From: Micromonospora cremea
GTDB lineage: Bacteria; Actinomycetota; Actinomycetes; Mycobacteriales; Micromonosporaceae
Assembly (NCBI RefSeq): GCF_900143515.1
Contig: NZ_FSQT01000001.1
Coordinates: 1,798,001 to 1,862,000, forward strand
Reading direction: 5' to 3'
Length of the DNA: 64,000 nt
Below are positions 51,478 to 60,532 of the stretch, piece after piece. The notes under the pieces were generated by a model. That model searched no databases and was not told the origin of the DNA. It saw only the letters and a program-made list of their open reading frames with translations. How positions within the stretch are numbered: the stretch's first letter is position 1; every line of letters starts with the position of its first letter. The position numbers were made by a program, and so were the translations under genes.

Positions 51478-52833
51478 GTGTTGTCATCGGAGGTCGTGCT
51501 CAGCGGTCGGTACCGCCTGGACGAACGTGTCGCCACCGGCGGCATGGGCGACGTCTGGCGTGCCTCTGACCTGGTCCTCGGCCGTCAGGTCGCGGTCAAG
51601 GTCCTGCTGCCGGCGCTGGTCTCCGACCCTGATTTCATCGCCCGGTTCCGGGCCGAGGCGCGGATCATGGCGGCGCTGCGGCACCCGGGCATCGTGCAGG
51701 TCTACGACAGCGGCGAGGACGACCTGCCCGACGGCAGTCGGGCCGACTACCTGGTCATGGAGTTCGTCGACGGCGAGCCGCTGTCCAAGCGGATCGAGGC
51801 GGCCGGCCGGCTCGACGTGGCCGAGACGATGTCGATCGTGGCCCAGGCGGCCCAGGCGCTGAACGCGGCGCACCGCGGCGGCATCGTGCACCGCGACGTC
51901 AAGCCCAGCAACCTGCTGGTGCAGGAGGACGGCTCGGTCGTCCTGGTGGACTTCGGCGTGGCCCGTTCCACCAACGTCACCAGCATCACCAGCACCAACG
52001 CGGTGCCGGGCACGGCTCTTTACATGGCGCCCGAGCAGGCTGCCGGCCGGCCGGTCAGCGGCGCCACCGACATCTACGCCCTGGGCGCGGTGGCGTACTG
52101 CTGCCTCACCGGCGGTCCACCGTTCACCGGCGACAACCCGCTCCAGGTCGCCGTCCGGCACCTGGACGACGAGCCGCCGGAGCTGCCGCACGACATCCCG
52201 GAGGCCGTCCGCGCGCTGGTGTCCCAGGCACTGGCCAAGGATCCGCTCGATCGGTTCAGCAGCGGCGCGGCGATGGCCGAGGCGGCCCGGTCCGCGGTGA
52301 CCGGCGGCGAGCCACCTACGGCGATGGTGACGGCGACCCCGCTGCGCAACGCCGGACCGGGCACGCGCACGGACGTGCCGCTCGGCGCGGCGGTGGCCGG
52401 CCGTCGGCGCCGGCGGGGCCCGCTGGTCGGTGCCGGGGCGGTCGTGCTGGTCGCGCTGGTCGGTCTGGGCGCAGCCCTGGGCGCGGCGCGTCACGCTGGC
52501 GAAGACCCGGCGATCACCGTGCCGACGACCGCGCCGGCGGTGGCGCCGACGAAGCAGGTCGACCTGCCTGCGGCGAACCCGCAGAAAACCGTGACTCCGG
52601 TCCGGCCGAACCGGCCGAACGTCCCCGCCAACAGCCCGTCGGCCTCCGTGAGCGCGACGCCGAGCGCCCAGCCCAGCGAGTCGGCCAGCCCACCGTCGCC
52701 GACCCCGAGCGCCACCACCGCGTCACCCACCGTTCCGGCGACCACCCCGGCCAGCGAGCCACCGTCACCTTCGGCCGAGCCGTCCACCAGCACGAGCCCG
52801 CCGCCGGCCAACCCGGAGGATCCGACCGTCTGA
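51478..52833 (+). CDS. Transmembrane Ser/Thr protein kinase (PknB-like)
   Basis: 451 residues. All kinase motifs are present: VATGGMGDVWRASD (Gly loop), VAVKVLL (Lys), GGIVHRDVKPSNLL, VLVDFGVARS and LYMAPEQAAG. After residue ~300 comes a span (GPLVGAGAVVLVALVGLGAA) and a Pro/Ser/Thr-rich outside region, with no PASTA repeats. It could phosphorylate GarA and division proteins encoded in the window (inference). A leaderless GTG at 51478 is preferred over ATG 51379. Confidence 0.9.
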   Translation: MLSSEVVLSGRYRLDERVATGGMGDVWRASDLVLGRQVAVKVLLPALVSDPDFIARFRAEARIMAALRHPGIVQVYDSGEDDLPDGSRADYLVMEFVDGEPLSKRIEAAGRLDVAETMSIVAQAAQALNAAHRGGIVHRDVKPSNLLVQEDGSVVLVDFGVARSTNVTSITSTNAVPGTALYMAPEQAAGRPVSGATDIYALGAVAYCCLTGGPPFTGDNPLQVAVRHLDDEPPELPHDIPEAVRALVSQALAKDPLDRFSSGAAMAEAARSAVTGGEPPTAMVTATPLRNAGPGTRTDVPLGAAVAGRRRRRGPLVGAGAVVLVALVGLGAALGAARHAGEDPAITVPTTAPAVAPTKQVDLPAANPQKTVTPVRPNRPNVPANSPSASVSATPSAQPSESASPPSPTPSATTASPTVPATTPASEPPSPSAEPSTSTSPPPANPEDPTV

Positions 52834-52957
52834 GCCGGCGGGCGCGGAGGCCTCGGTGAACCCCACCAGCACCGATATCCCCAAAACGGACTTACGTCAC
52901 CGAAGACCCCTCTAGGCTCTCAGCAGGTCATTTCCACCATCTGCCGCGGGAGCCCTG

Positions 52958-54220
52958 GTGAGCGCCGAGAAGCTGGTCGTGATCGGCCAGGGGTACGTGG
53001 GACTGCCGTTGGCCATGCGAGCCGTCGAGGCGGGGCTGGACGTGGTCGGCCTCGACGTCGACGCCGACCGGGTCAAGCGGCTCGCCTCCGGCGAGTCGTT
53101 CGTCGAGGACATCCCCACCGACCGGCTGGGCCGTGCGCTGGGCAGCGGCCGATACCACCCGAGCACCGAGTACGCCGACGCCGAGGGCTTCGACATCTGC
53201 GTCATCACCGTGCCCACCCCGCTGCGCGACGGCACCCCCGACCTGAGCTTCGTCGAGCAGGCCGGCATCGACATCGGCCCGTATGTGCGGCCGGGCAGCA
53301 CGGTGATCCTGGAGTCGACCACCTATCCGGGCACGACCGAGGAGCTGCTGCGCCCCCTGCTGGAGTCGGCCAGCGGGCTGCACAGCCCCGGTAACTTCCA
53401 CCTCGGCTACAGCCCGGAGCGGATCGACCCGGGCAACCCGACCTGGCGGCTGGAGAACACCCCGAAGGTTGTCTCCGGAGTGGATTCGGCGTCGCTGGCC
53501 CGGGTGGACGGGTTCTACCGGCGCCTCGTGCAGCGCACCGTACCGGTGGACTCCACCCGGGTCGCCGAGCTGACCAAGCTGATCGAGAACACCTTCCGGC
53601 AGGTCAACATCGCGCTGATCAACGAGCTGACGATGCTCTCGCACCACCTGGACATCGACGTCTGGCAGGCGATCGACGCGGCGGAGACCAAGCCGTTCGG
53701 CTTCCTGCCGTTCCGTCCCGGCCCCGGCGTCGGCGGGCACTGCCTGCCGATCGACCCGTGCGATCTGTCCTGGCAGGTCAAGCGCCGCCTCGGCCGACAG
53801 TTCCGGTTCATCGAGCTGGCCAACGACGTCAACCACGAGATGCCCGAGCACGTCGCGCAGCGGATCATGGCTGGGCTGAACCGGACCGGCAAGGCGGTCA
53901 GCGGCGCCCGGCTGCTGCTGCTCGGGCTGGCGTACAAGAAGAACACCGGCGACATGCGGGACTCCCCAGCGGTGGACGTGGCCCGGCGGTTGCAGGCCCT
54001 CGGCGCCGAGGTCCACGCGGTCGAGCCGTACGCCGAGGCACACCACATTCCCGCCGGGGTGACCGTGGTGGGGCTGACCGAGCGCGAGGTGCAGGCGGCG
54101 GACGGGGTGGTGGTGGTCACCGACCACGACACCTTCGACTACGACCTGGTGGTCCGGCACGCCCGCTACGTCTTCGACACCCGCAACCGGTGCGCCGGCC
54201 CGATGGTCGAGCGCCTGTAG
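52958..54220 (+). CDS. Nucleotide-sugar dehydrogenase (UDP-GlcNAc/ManNAc type)
   Basis: 420 residues. KLVVIGQGYVGLPLAMRAVE is the NAD Rossmann motif; ILESTTYPGTTEELL, YSPERIDPGNP, ENTFRQVNIALINEL and the catalytic GVGGHCLPIDP (Cys) are intact, followed by the C-terminal binding domain (LLLLGLAYKKNTGDMRDSPA). It oxidises UDP-amino sugars to uronates, fitting WecC/WbpA more than UDP-glucose dehydrogenase. It may feed cell-surface polysaccharide. GTG start. Confidence 0.88.
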   Translation: MSAEKLVVIGQGYVGLPLAMRAVEAGLDVVGLDVDADRVKRLASGESFVEDIPTDRLGRALGSGRYHPSTEYADAEGFDICVITVPTPLRDGTPDLSFVEQAGIDIGPYVRPGSTVILESTTYPGTTEELLRPLLESASGLHSPGNFHLGYSPERIDPGNPTWRLENTPKVVSGVDSASLARVDGFYRRLVQRTVPVDSTRVAELTKLIENTFRQVNIALINELTMLSHHLDIDVWQAIDAAETKPFGFLPFRPGPGVGGHCLPIDPCDLSWQVKRRLGRQFRFIELANDVNHEMPEHVAQRIMAGLNRTGKAVSGARLLLLGLAYKKNTGDMRDSPAVDVARRLQALGAEVHAVEPYAEAHHIPAGVTVVGLTEREVQAADGVVVVTDHDTFDYDLVVRHARYVFDTRNRCAGPMVERL

Positions 54221-54233
54221 ACCCGGCACCGCT

Positions 54234-54271
54234 GGCCGGTCCCGCCGCCGGGGAAGACGGCGGGGCCGGCC
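54234..54271. terminator. Bidirectional stem-loop between convergent genes
   Basis: GGCCGGTCCCGCCG (54234-54247) pairs with CGGCGGGGCCGGCC (54258-54271), with one T-G pair, around a 10-nt loop. It lies between the dehydrogenase stop and the ABC permease stop. Confidence 0.7.
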
Positions 54272-54298
54272 GGCGGATGTCCGTCCCCGTCGCCGCGG

Positions 54299-56773
54299 TC
54301 ACTGGTCGCCGAGCGCCTCGACGACCGGCCGGGACAACGCCCGGCGGGCCGGTAGCACCGAGGCGAGCAGGGCGGCCAGCACCGCGACGCCGAGGATCAG
54401 CCCGAGCTGACCGAACGGCAGCACCACATGGAACTCCCCGCCGAGGCGGGCCAGCAGGGCCATCGCGGCGGCGCTGACCCCGGTGCCCAGGCCGACCCCG
54501 AGCACCGCGCCGACCAGCGCCATCAGCACCGCCTCCACCGCGAGCATGGCCCGCATCCGGCCCCGGGTGAGCCCGATCGCCCGCAGCACCGCGTTCTCCC
54601 GGGTGCGCTCCACCACCGAGAGACTCAGCGTGTTCGCCACACCGACCAAGGCGATCACCACGGCCAGGCCGAGCAGGGCGGTGACGAGGGCCAGCACCAT
54701 GTCCACCGTGCCGGTGAGCATCTTCTTGTACGCGCCCTGGTCCAACAGGTTCACCGTCGGGTAGCGACCCAGCACCGCCTCGATCGCGTCCCGGGCCCGC
54801 TCGGCGCCCACCCCGGCGGCGGGGTCGATCTCGGCCAGGAAACCCCGCTGATCGGGAAAGAGCGCGGCGAAGTCCGCGTCGGCCATGTCGATGACGTGAC
54901 CGGCGGGCACGCCGCTGGCGGGCGTGTCGTCGGTGACCACCGCGGCCACCCGGAACGGTCGCCCGCGGACGGTGACCGGGGAGCCGACCTGCCAGCCGCG
55001 CGCCTGGGCCAGCTCGCGCTGCACCAGCACCTGCCCCGGTCCGAGCCGGCCGACGGCGCCGGCGAGCACACCGGTCAACGTCCGGCCGACCAGCGCCGGG
55101 TGGGCGGCACGAACCTTGACGCCGGCGCTGACGGTGCTCCGTTGCTCGTGCACGATGCCCAGTTCGGGGCGGGCAGCCAGTTCACCGGCGAGCGGGGCGG
55201 GCAGGTCCTGGCCGATGCCGCTGACCACGAAGTCGGTTCCGATCTGGGCGTCCACGCTGCGCTCGATGCCGTCCTTGGTGCTGCGCGCGCCGACCACGAA
55301 CGCTGACACCAGTCCGATCCCGATCACCAGGGCGGTGGCGGTCGCGGCGACCCTGCGCGGGTTGCGGACCGCGTTGGCCACGGCCAGCCCGGCGGTCGCC
55401 CCCGCCAGGCGGCGGGCCGGCCAGCCGAAGACCCGGACCAGCGCCGGGACGAGCATCGGTCCGAACAGCACGATCCCGAAGAAGGCCAGTACGCCGCCGA
55501 CGGCCACCAGCAGCACCTGACCGGCGCTGGCGGCGCCGGCGAGCGCGGCGACGCCGGTGGCCAGCACCACCGCGCCGAGGGCCAGCCGGAGCCGACCGGC
55601 GCCCCGGCTGGGCTGCACCGCGGCGTCGGTGAGCGCGGCCACCGGGGCCACCCGGGTACCTCGCCAGGCCGGCAGCAGCGCGGCGCCGACGGTGAGCACG
55701 GTGCCCAGCAGCAGGCTGGTCAGCACGGTCGAGCCGGCCACGGTCAACCCGCCGGAGACGGGAACGTCCAGCCGCGACATCAGCAGTCGCATCCCGCCGG
55801 CGAGGGCCACGCCGAGCAGCACCCCGAGCGCGGAGGCCACCATCCCCACCACCGCCGACTCCAGCAGGGTGGCCCGGAAGACCTGCCCCCTCGTGGCGCC
55901 GACCAGCCGCAGCAGCGCGATCCGCCGGGAGCGCTGGGCCAGCACGATCGCGAAGGTGTTGGCGATCACGAAGCCGGCCACCACCACGGCGACGCCCACG
56001 AAGATCAGCAGCAACATGCTGAACTGGTCCAGGTCGCGGACCGCGTCGTCGACGGCCTCGTCGAGGATCTGCGATCGGCTCTTCACGCTGGTGTCCGCGC
56101 CCAGGACGGCGCGTACCCGGTCGGCCACCGCCGTGGCGGAGGTTCCCGGCCGGGCCGCCACCATGATCCGGCCATACCCGCGCTCGCCGGTGACCGCGAG
56201 CGCGTCCGGCCCGACCAGGCCGATGAACGGACCACCGATGTCGCGTGTGGTGCCGGCCACGTCGACGGTGCCGACCAGGGTGTACGGACGGGCCGCGCCG
56301 CCGGTGCCGCCGATCCGGACCGGGGCGCCGAGGGTGAACCCTTCCTTCGCGACCGTCGGCGCGTCGAGCACCACCTCCCCGGCACGGTCGGGCAGCCGGC
56401 CGGCGACCACGTCGTACGAGCGCAGGGCGTCCTCGGTGGGGATGGCGGCCAGCACGGCGAAACCGAGCACCGGCCGGCCGTCGGTGCCGACGACGCCACC
56501 GGTGCCGGTCAGCTCGCCGGCGGCGGCGGCCACCCCGTCCACCGTCCGGACCCGCTCGACCAGGCCGGCGGGCAGCGGTCGGTCGCCGGTCGGGTAGACG
56601 CCCAGGTCGGTGTGCCGGTCGAAGGTGCCGGCACGGTCGTACGCGCCGGCACGCATCCCATCGACGAGGATCAGGGTGCCGGCGATGAACGCGACACCGA
56701 GCACGACGGCCAGCGCGGAGAGCAGCATGCGCAGCGCCTCGGCGCGAAGTGAGCGCAGGGTCAGGCGGATCAT
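54299..56773 (-). CDS. ABC transporter permease, tandem FtsX/MacB domains
   Basis: 824 residues. An N-terminal span (LLSALAVVLGVAFIAGTLIL) is followed by a MacB-type periplasmic domain, an FtsX domain with three helices (LLLIFVGVAVVVAGFVIANT), a second large extracytoplasmic region and a second FtsX domain (VVIALVGVANTLSLSVVERT). It partners with the ATPase gene upstream. ATG 56773 or GTG 56782; the latter overlaps the ATPase stop (GTGA). Probably acts in envelope stress or export; substrate unknown. Confidence 0.9.
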   Translation of the reverse strand: MIRLTLRSLRAEALRMLLSALAVVLGVAFIAGTLILVDGMRAGAYDRAGTFDRHTDLGVYPTGDRPLPAGLVERVRTVDGVAAAAGELTGTGGVVGTDGRPVLGFAVLAAIPTEDALRSYDVVAGRLPDRAGEVVLDAPTVAKEGFTLGAPVRIGGTGGAARPYTLVGTVDVAGTTRDIGGPFIGLVGPDALAVTGERGYGRIMVAARPGTSATAVADRVRAVLGADTSVKSRSQILDEAVDDAVRDLDQFSMLLLIFVGVAVVVAGFVIANTFAIVLAQRSRRIALLRLVGATRGQVFRATLLESAVVGMVASALGVLLGVALAGGMRLLMSRLDVPVSGGLTVAGSTVLTSLLLGTVLTVGAALLPAWRGTRVAPVAALTDAAVQPSRGAGRLRLALGAVVLATGVAALAGAASAGQVLLVAVGGVLAFFGIVLFGPMLVPALVRVFGWPARRLAGATAGLAVANAVRNPRRVAATATALVIGIGLVSAFVVGARSTKDGIERSVDAQIGTDFVVSGIGQDLPAPLAGELAARPELGIVHEQRSTVSAGVKVRAAHPALVGRTLTGVLAGAVGRLGPGQVLVQRELAQARGWQVGSPVTVRGRPFRVAAVVTDDTPASGVPAGHVIDMADADFAALFPDQRGFLAEIDPAAGVGAERARDAIEAVLGRYPTVNLLDQGAYKKMLTGTVDMVLALVTALLGLAVVIALVGVANTLSLSVVERTRENAVLRAIGLTRGRMRAMLAVEAVLMALVGAVLGVGLGTGVSAAAMALLARLGGEFHVVLPFGQLGLILGVAVLAALLASVLPARRALSRPVVEALGDQ

Positions 56774-56778
56774 CGCGG

Positions 56779-57561
56779 TCACCGCCCCCGTGCCGGCACC
56801 GGGCGGGCCGGGTCGAGACCGGCCAGGGTGTCCAGCACCTGCTCGGCGGTGGGCGCGGCGAGGTCGCCGACCAGCCGCCCGTCGGCCAGGAAGACCGCCC
56901 GGTCGGCGTGCCCGGCGGCCACCGGGTCGTGGGTCACCATGATCACGGTCTGGCCGAGGGTGTCGACGGCCTCGCGCAGCAGCCGCAGCACCTCCGCCCC
57001 GGAGCGGGAGTCCAGGTTGCCGGTCGGTTCGTCGGCGAAGATCACCCACGGCTTGGTGATCAGGGCGCGGGCCACCGCGACCCGCTGCTGCTGACCGCCG
57101 GAGAGCTCCGCGGGTCGGTGCCGCAGTCGGTCGGCCAGTCCCACCGCGGCCACCACCTGGCGCAGCCAGGCCGGGTCGGGCCGCCGGCCGGCGATGGTCA
57201 GCGGCAGCACGATGTTCTCCTCGGCGGTCAGTGCCGGCAGCAGGTTGAACTTCTGGAAGACGAAGCCGACCCGGTCGCGGCGCAGCAGGGTGAGCCGCCG
57301 GTCGTCGAGCCGGCCGAGGTCGGCCGCACCGATCCCGACCGTGCCGGCGCTCGGCCGGTCCAACCCGGCCAGGCAGTGCATCAGCGTCGACTTGCCGGAG
57401 CCGGACGGACCCATGATGGCGGTGAACCGGCCGGCGGCCACATCGAGGTCGACTGCGTCGAGCGCGACGACGGCAGCCGGACCACTGCCGTACCGTTTTT
57501 CCAGGCCACGGGCGGTGACCGCGACGCCGTTGCCGGCGTGGGTGGGAGGTGCGAGGGACAT
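56779..57561 (-). CDS. ABC transporter ATP-binding protein (MacB/LolD type)
   Basis: 260 residues. Walker A AIMGPSGSGKSTLMH, Q-loop VFQKFNLLPALTAEENI, signature LSGGQQQRVAVARAL, Walker B VIFADEPTGNLD and H-loop VTHDP are complete. It drives the FtsX-type permease whose gene overlaps it. The two-component genes just upstream on the same strand probably regulate the pair. Confidence 0.93.
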   Translation of the reverse strand: MSLAPPTHAGNGVAVTARGLEKRYGSGPAAVVALDAVDLDVAAGRFTAIMGPSGSGKSTLMHCLAGLDRPSAGTVGIGAADLGRLDDRRLTLLRRDRVGFVFQKFNLLPALTAEENIVLPLTIAGRRPDPAWLRQVVAAVGLADRLRHRPAELSGGQQQRVAVARALITKPWVIFADEPTGNLDSRSGAEVLRLLREAVDTLGQTVIMVTHDPVAAGHADRAVFLADGRLVGDLAAPTAEQVLDTLAGLDPARPVPARGR

Positions 57562-57706
57562 CGGGGCTCCCGGTCGAGGTGCGGATCGGACCCCTGAAAC
57601 GCTATGGCCGGCGCGGCTCAGTCGATCTCCACCTGCACGCTCGACCTGCGTGCGTCCCGGGTCGCGATGCGCCCGCCCCCCGGTACGACTCAGGTCGTAC
57701 GCCGGG

Positions 57707-58372
57707 TCATCCGCCCGGCGTGACCAGCCCGCTCTCGTACGCCAGCACCACCGCCTGGACCCGGTCGCGCAGCTGGAGCTTGGCCAGGATCCGCCCGACG
57801 TGGGTCTTCACCGTCGCCTCGGCCACGTGCACCCGGGCGGCGATCTCCGCGTTGGACAGCCCCTGCGCGACCAGCAGCAGCACCTCCCGCTCCCGCTCGG
57901 TGAGCTGCGCCAGCCGGGGGTCGGCGGTCGGGCCGGCGCCGAGCTGGCCGGCGAACCGGTCCAGCAGCCGCCGGGTGATCGACGGCGCGACCACCGAATC
58001 GCCCTGGGCGACCACCCGGATCGCGGCCAGCAGCTCCTCCGGCGGGACGTTCTTGAGCAGGAAGCCGCTCGCCCCGGCCTGCAACGCCGCGAACGCGTCG
58101 GCCTCGGTGTCGAAGGTGGTCAGCACCAGCACCCGGGGAGGGCCGGCGGGCCGTTCCGCGCAAAGCCGCCGGGTCGCCTCAACCCCGTCCATGGTCGGCA
58201 TCCGGATGTCCATCACCACCACGTCGGCCTCGGTGCGGGCGAGCACCCGCAGCGCGTCCGCGCCGTCGATGGCCTCCCCGACCACCTCCAGATCGGGCTG
58301 GGAGTCCAGCACCATCCGGAACCCGGCGCGCACCAGCGCCTGGTCGTCCACGATCACCACCCGGACCGTCAT
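57707..58372 (-). CDS. NarL/LuxR-type response regulator
   Basis: 221 residues. The receiver has VRVVIVDDQALVRAGFRMVL and the phospho-acceptor Asp in ADVVVMDIRMPTMDGVEA; Thr and Lys of the active site are in VLVLTTFD and FLLKNVPP. The C-terminal LuxR HTH is LTEREREVLLLVAQGLSNAE and TVKTHVGRILAKL. It starts inside the histidine kinase stop (ATGA). Likely target: the adjacent ABC genes. Confidence 0.92.
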   Translation of the reverse strand: MTVRVVIVDDQALVRAGFRMVLDSQPDLEVVGEAIDGADALRVLARTEADVVVMDIRMPTMDGVEATRRLCAERPAGPPRVLVLTTFDTEADAFAALQAGASGFLLKNVPPEELLAAIRVVAQGDSVVAPSITRRLLDRFAGQLGAGPTADPRLAQLTEREREVLLLVAQGLSNAEIAARVHVAEATVKTHVGRILAKLQLRDRVQAVVLAYESGLVTPGG

Positions 58373-59589
58373 GCCGCGATCACCTCCGTTGCGGGCTCCG
58401 ACGGTAGCGGCAGGCGGACTTCGAGCTGCCAGCCCCCGGCCAGCCGGGCGCCGGCGGTGAGGCTGCCGTCGTACACCGTCACCCGCTCCCGCATGCCGAG
58501 CAGACCGTGACCGCCGGACGGCGCCGGGCTGACCACCGGTCGACCCCGACCGTCGTCGACCACCCGGACCGCGACGGCGTCGGCGCTGTACGCCAGGGTC
58601 AGCTCGACGGCGGCGCCGACACCGGCGTGCTTGAGCGCGTTGGTCAGCGCCTCCTGCACCACGCGGTAGATGGTCAACTCCAGGCCGGGTGGGAGCGTCG
58701 GCGGCTCGCCGTCGACGGTGTGCCGGATGCGCAGTCCGGCATCGCGGAACCGGGCCAGCAGGTCGGGCAGCTCGGCCAGGGCCAGCCGGCGGTGTTCCGG
58801 GTCGGCGGCCACCACGGGCCCGTCCGGGCCGCCCGGGCCGGTCGGGCCGGCGTCGCGCAGGACGCCGACCAGCCGACGCATCTCCTCCAACGCCTGCCGG
58901 CCGGTGTCCGCGACGACCTTGACGGCGGTACGCGCCTGCTCGGGGTCGCGGTCCAACATGAACCGCGCGCCATCCGCCTGGACGATCATCACCGCCATGC
59001 TGTGCGCCACCACGTCGTGCAGCTCGCGGGCGATCCGGGTGCGCTCCTCGGCGACGGCCGCGCGGGACTCGGCCTCACGCTCGCGTTCCAGGGTGCTTGC
59101 CCGCTCCTCCAGGCTCACCACGTAGAGGCGGCGGGTGCGCACGTTCAGCGCGACCAGCCAGACCGCGCCGGTGACCAGCGCGTACCACAGCGCGGTCGCC
59201 CACCATTTCATGACGCCCTGGGTCTGCGCGGCGGCGAGCAGCACGCCCACCGCGGCGACGGCACCCGCGAGCACGCCGTCGCGCAGCCGCTCGCCGTACT
59301 TCACCACGCTGTAGAGCGCGATCAGGACGGCGACGTCGAAGGCGAGCGGACCCCACTGGGCAACCACCTGGACCAGGGCGAGCACCGCCACCACCACGGT
59401 CACCGCGCCCGGATGCGAGCGGCGGAACAGCAGGGCCACCGCCATCCCCGCGCCGACGAGGGTGGCGGCCCAGCCGCCCGGCTGGTTCGCCGCGCCGGCC
59501 AGGCCGACGAGCACCACCAGGCCGGAGACGGCCACGTCGAAGGCGACGCCGCGCAGCGGGCGACCGAACATCGTGCGTTCCACGGTCAC
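58369..59589 (-). CDS. NarL-family sensor histidine kinase
   Basis: 406 residues with several N-terminal spans (SGLVVLVGLAGAANQPGG to LVTGAVWLVALNV). The HisKA_3 box RIARELHDVVAHSMAVMIVQ has the phospho-His; QEALTNALKHAG and VDDGRGRPVV are the ATPase N and G regions. No large extracellular sensor domain is seen, typical of kinases sensing through the membrane. GTG start 59589. Confidence 0.9.
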   Translation of the reverse strand: MTVERTMFGRPLRGVAFDVAVSGLVVLVGLAGAANQPGGWAATLVGAGMAVALLFRRSHPGAVTVVVAVLALVQVVAQWGPLAFDVAVLIALYSVVKYGERLRDGVLAGAVAAVGVLLAAAQTQGVMKWWATALWYALVTGAVWLVALNVRTRRLYVVSLEERASTLEREREAESRAAVAEERTRIARELHDVVAHSMAVMIVQADGARFMLDRDPEQARTAVKVVADTGRQALEEMRRLVGVLRDAGPTGPGGPDGPVVAADPEHRRLALAELPDLLARFRDAGLRIRHTVDGEPPTLPPGLELTIYRVVQEALTNALKHAGVGAAVELTLAYSADAVAVRVVDDGRGRPVVSPAPSGGHGLLGMRERVTVYDGSLTAGARLAGGWQLEVRLPLPSEPATEVIAA

Positions 59590-59692
59590 CCAGCGTACGT
59601 GCCGGATGTCGGATCCCCTCCGGCGTCCCTGTCGAGCTGCCCCATCTCCGGGGCGCCGAGCGTGCGGGGCCGGAGGTGCCGAGCGGGCTGGC

Positions 59693-60394
59693 TCAGTGAC
59701 CGAGGACCTCGCGCATGCGGTCGATCTCGACGGTCTGCTCGGTGGCGACCGAGTTGGCGAACTCGCTGAGCGTCAGGTCGGAGCCGACCTTGAGCAGCTC
59801 GGTGGCCATCTCGATGGCGCCCTGGTGGTGTTCGGTCATCATCCGGACGAAGAGCCGGTCGAAGTCGGCGCCGCGGGCGGCGGCCAACTGCCGCATCGCC
59901 TCCGGCGACTGCATGCCCCGCATGGTGCCGTGGTCGTGCCCCTGGGCCTCGGGCGAGAGGCCGCGGGTCTGCAGCCAGCCGCGCATCATGCCCATCTCCG
60001 GGCCCTGGCTGGCCCGGATCCGCTCGGCGAGCGCGCGGATGTCCGGGTCGGCGGCCCGGCCGGGGGCGAGTTCCGCCATCTCCAGAGCCTGCGCGTGGTG
60101 CGGGATCATCATTCGGACGAACATGACGTCCAGCGAGTTGTGCGGGGCCGGGCCCGCGTCGCGGATCTCGTGGGCCGGGCGGGTCGCCGCCGACTCGCCC
60201 GGACGGCCGGGCACGATGATGGTCAGGTCGGTGGGAACGGGGCTGGCCGCCGGTGTCGAGGTGGCGGGTGCGGAGACCGGCTGCGCGGCGTCCGTCCCGT
60301 GGTCGCCGCCTGCGCGGACCAGAACGAACGCCACCAGCGTCAGCACCAGCGCCAGTGTGACGACCGACAGGGTCCGTGCGCGCCGACTGGTCAT
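59693..60394 (-). CDS. DUF305 (ferritin-like) secreted protein
   Basis: 233 residues. One N-terminal hydrophobic anchor (LSVVTLALVLTLVAFVLVRA) precedes two DUF305 motifs: DVMFVRMMIPHHAQALEMAE and DRLFVRMMTEHHQGAIEMAT, each with the metal-like MM.HH..A..M pattern. DUF305 proteins are often linked with copper, although no other copper gene lies here. It is divergent from the LVIVD gene and shares the palindrome at 60450-60471 with it. Confidence 0.88.
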   Translation of the reverse strand: MTSRRARTLSVVTLALVLTLVAFVLVRAGGDHGTDAAQPVSAPATSTPAASPVPTDLTIIVPGRPGESAATRPAHEIRDAGPAPHNSLDVMFVRMMIPHHAQALEMAELAPGRAADPDIRALAERIRASQGPEMGMMRGWLQTRGLSPEAQGHDHGTMRGMQSPEAMRQLAAARGADFDRLFVRMMTEHHQGAIEMATELLKVGSDLTLSEFANSVATEQTVEIDRMREVLGH

Positions 60395-60449
60395 GGGCCA
60401 CTCCCTGGGGTCGAGGTCATCGCGATGTTATCCATTGAGGAGAACGATT

Positions 60450-60471
60450 CGATGTGACCCAGATCACATCG
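60450..60471. promoter_or_regulatory. CRP/FNR-type operator in a divergent promoter region
   Basis: CGATGTGA-CCCAGA-TCACATCG is a perfect inverted repeat containing TGTGA-N6-TCACA, the consensus of CRP-family regulators. It lies 56 bp upstream of the DUF305 start and 62 bp upstream of the LVIVD start. A GlxR/Crp-like regulator could control both. No such gene is in the window. Confidence 0.75.
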
Positions 60472-60532
60472 ATGCTCTTCATTCGGCGGTAAGGTGTCGA
60501 CCATCGTCTCCCCCTTGCGAAGGGCCTCGCCG

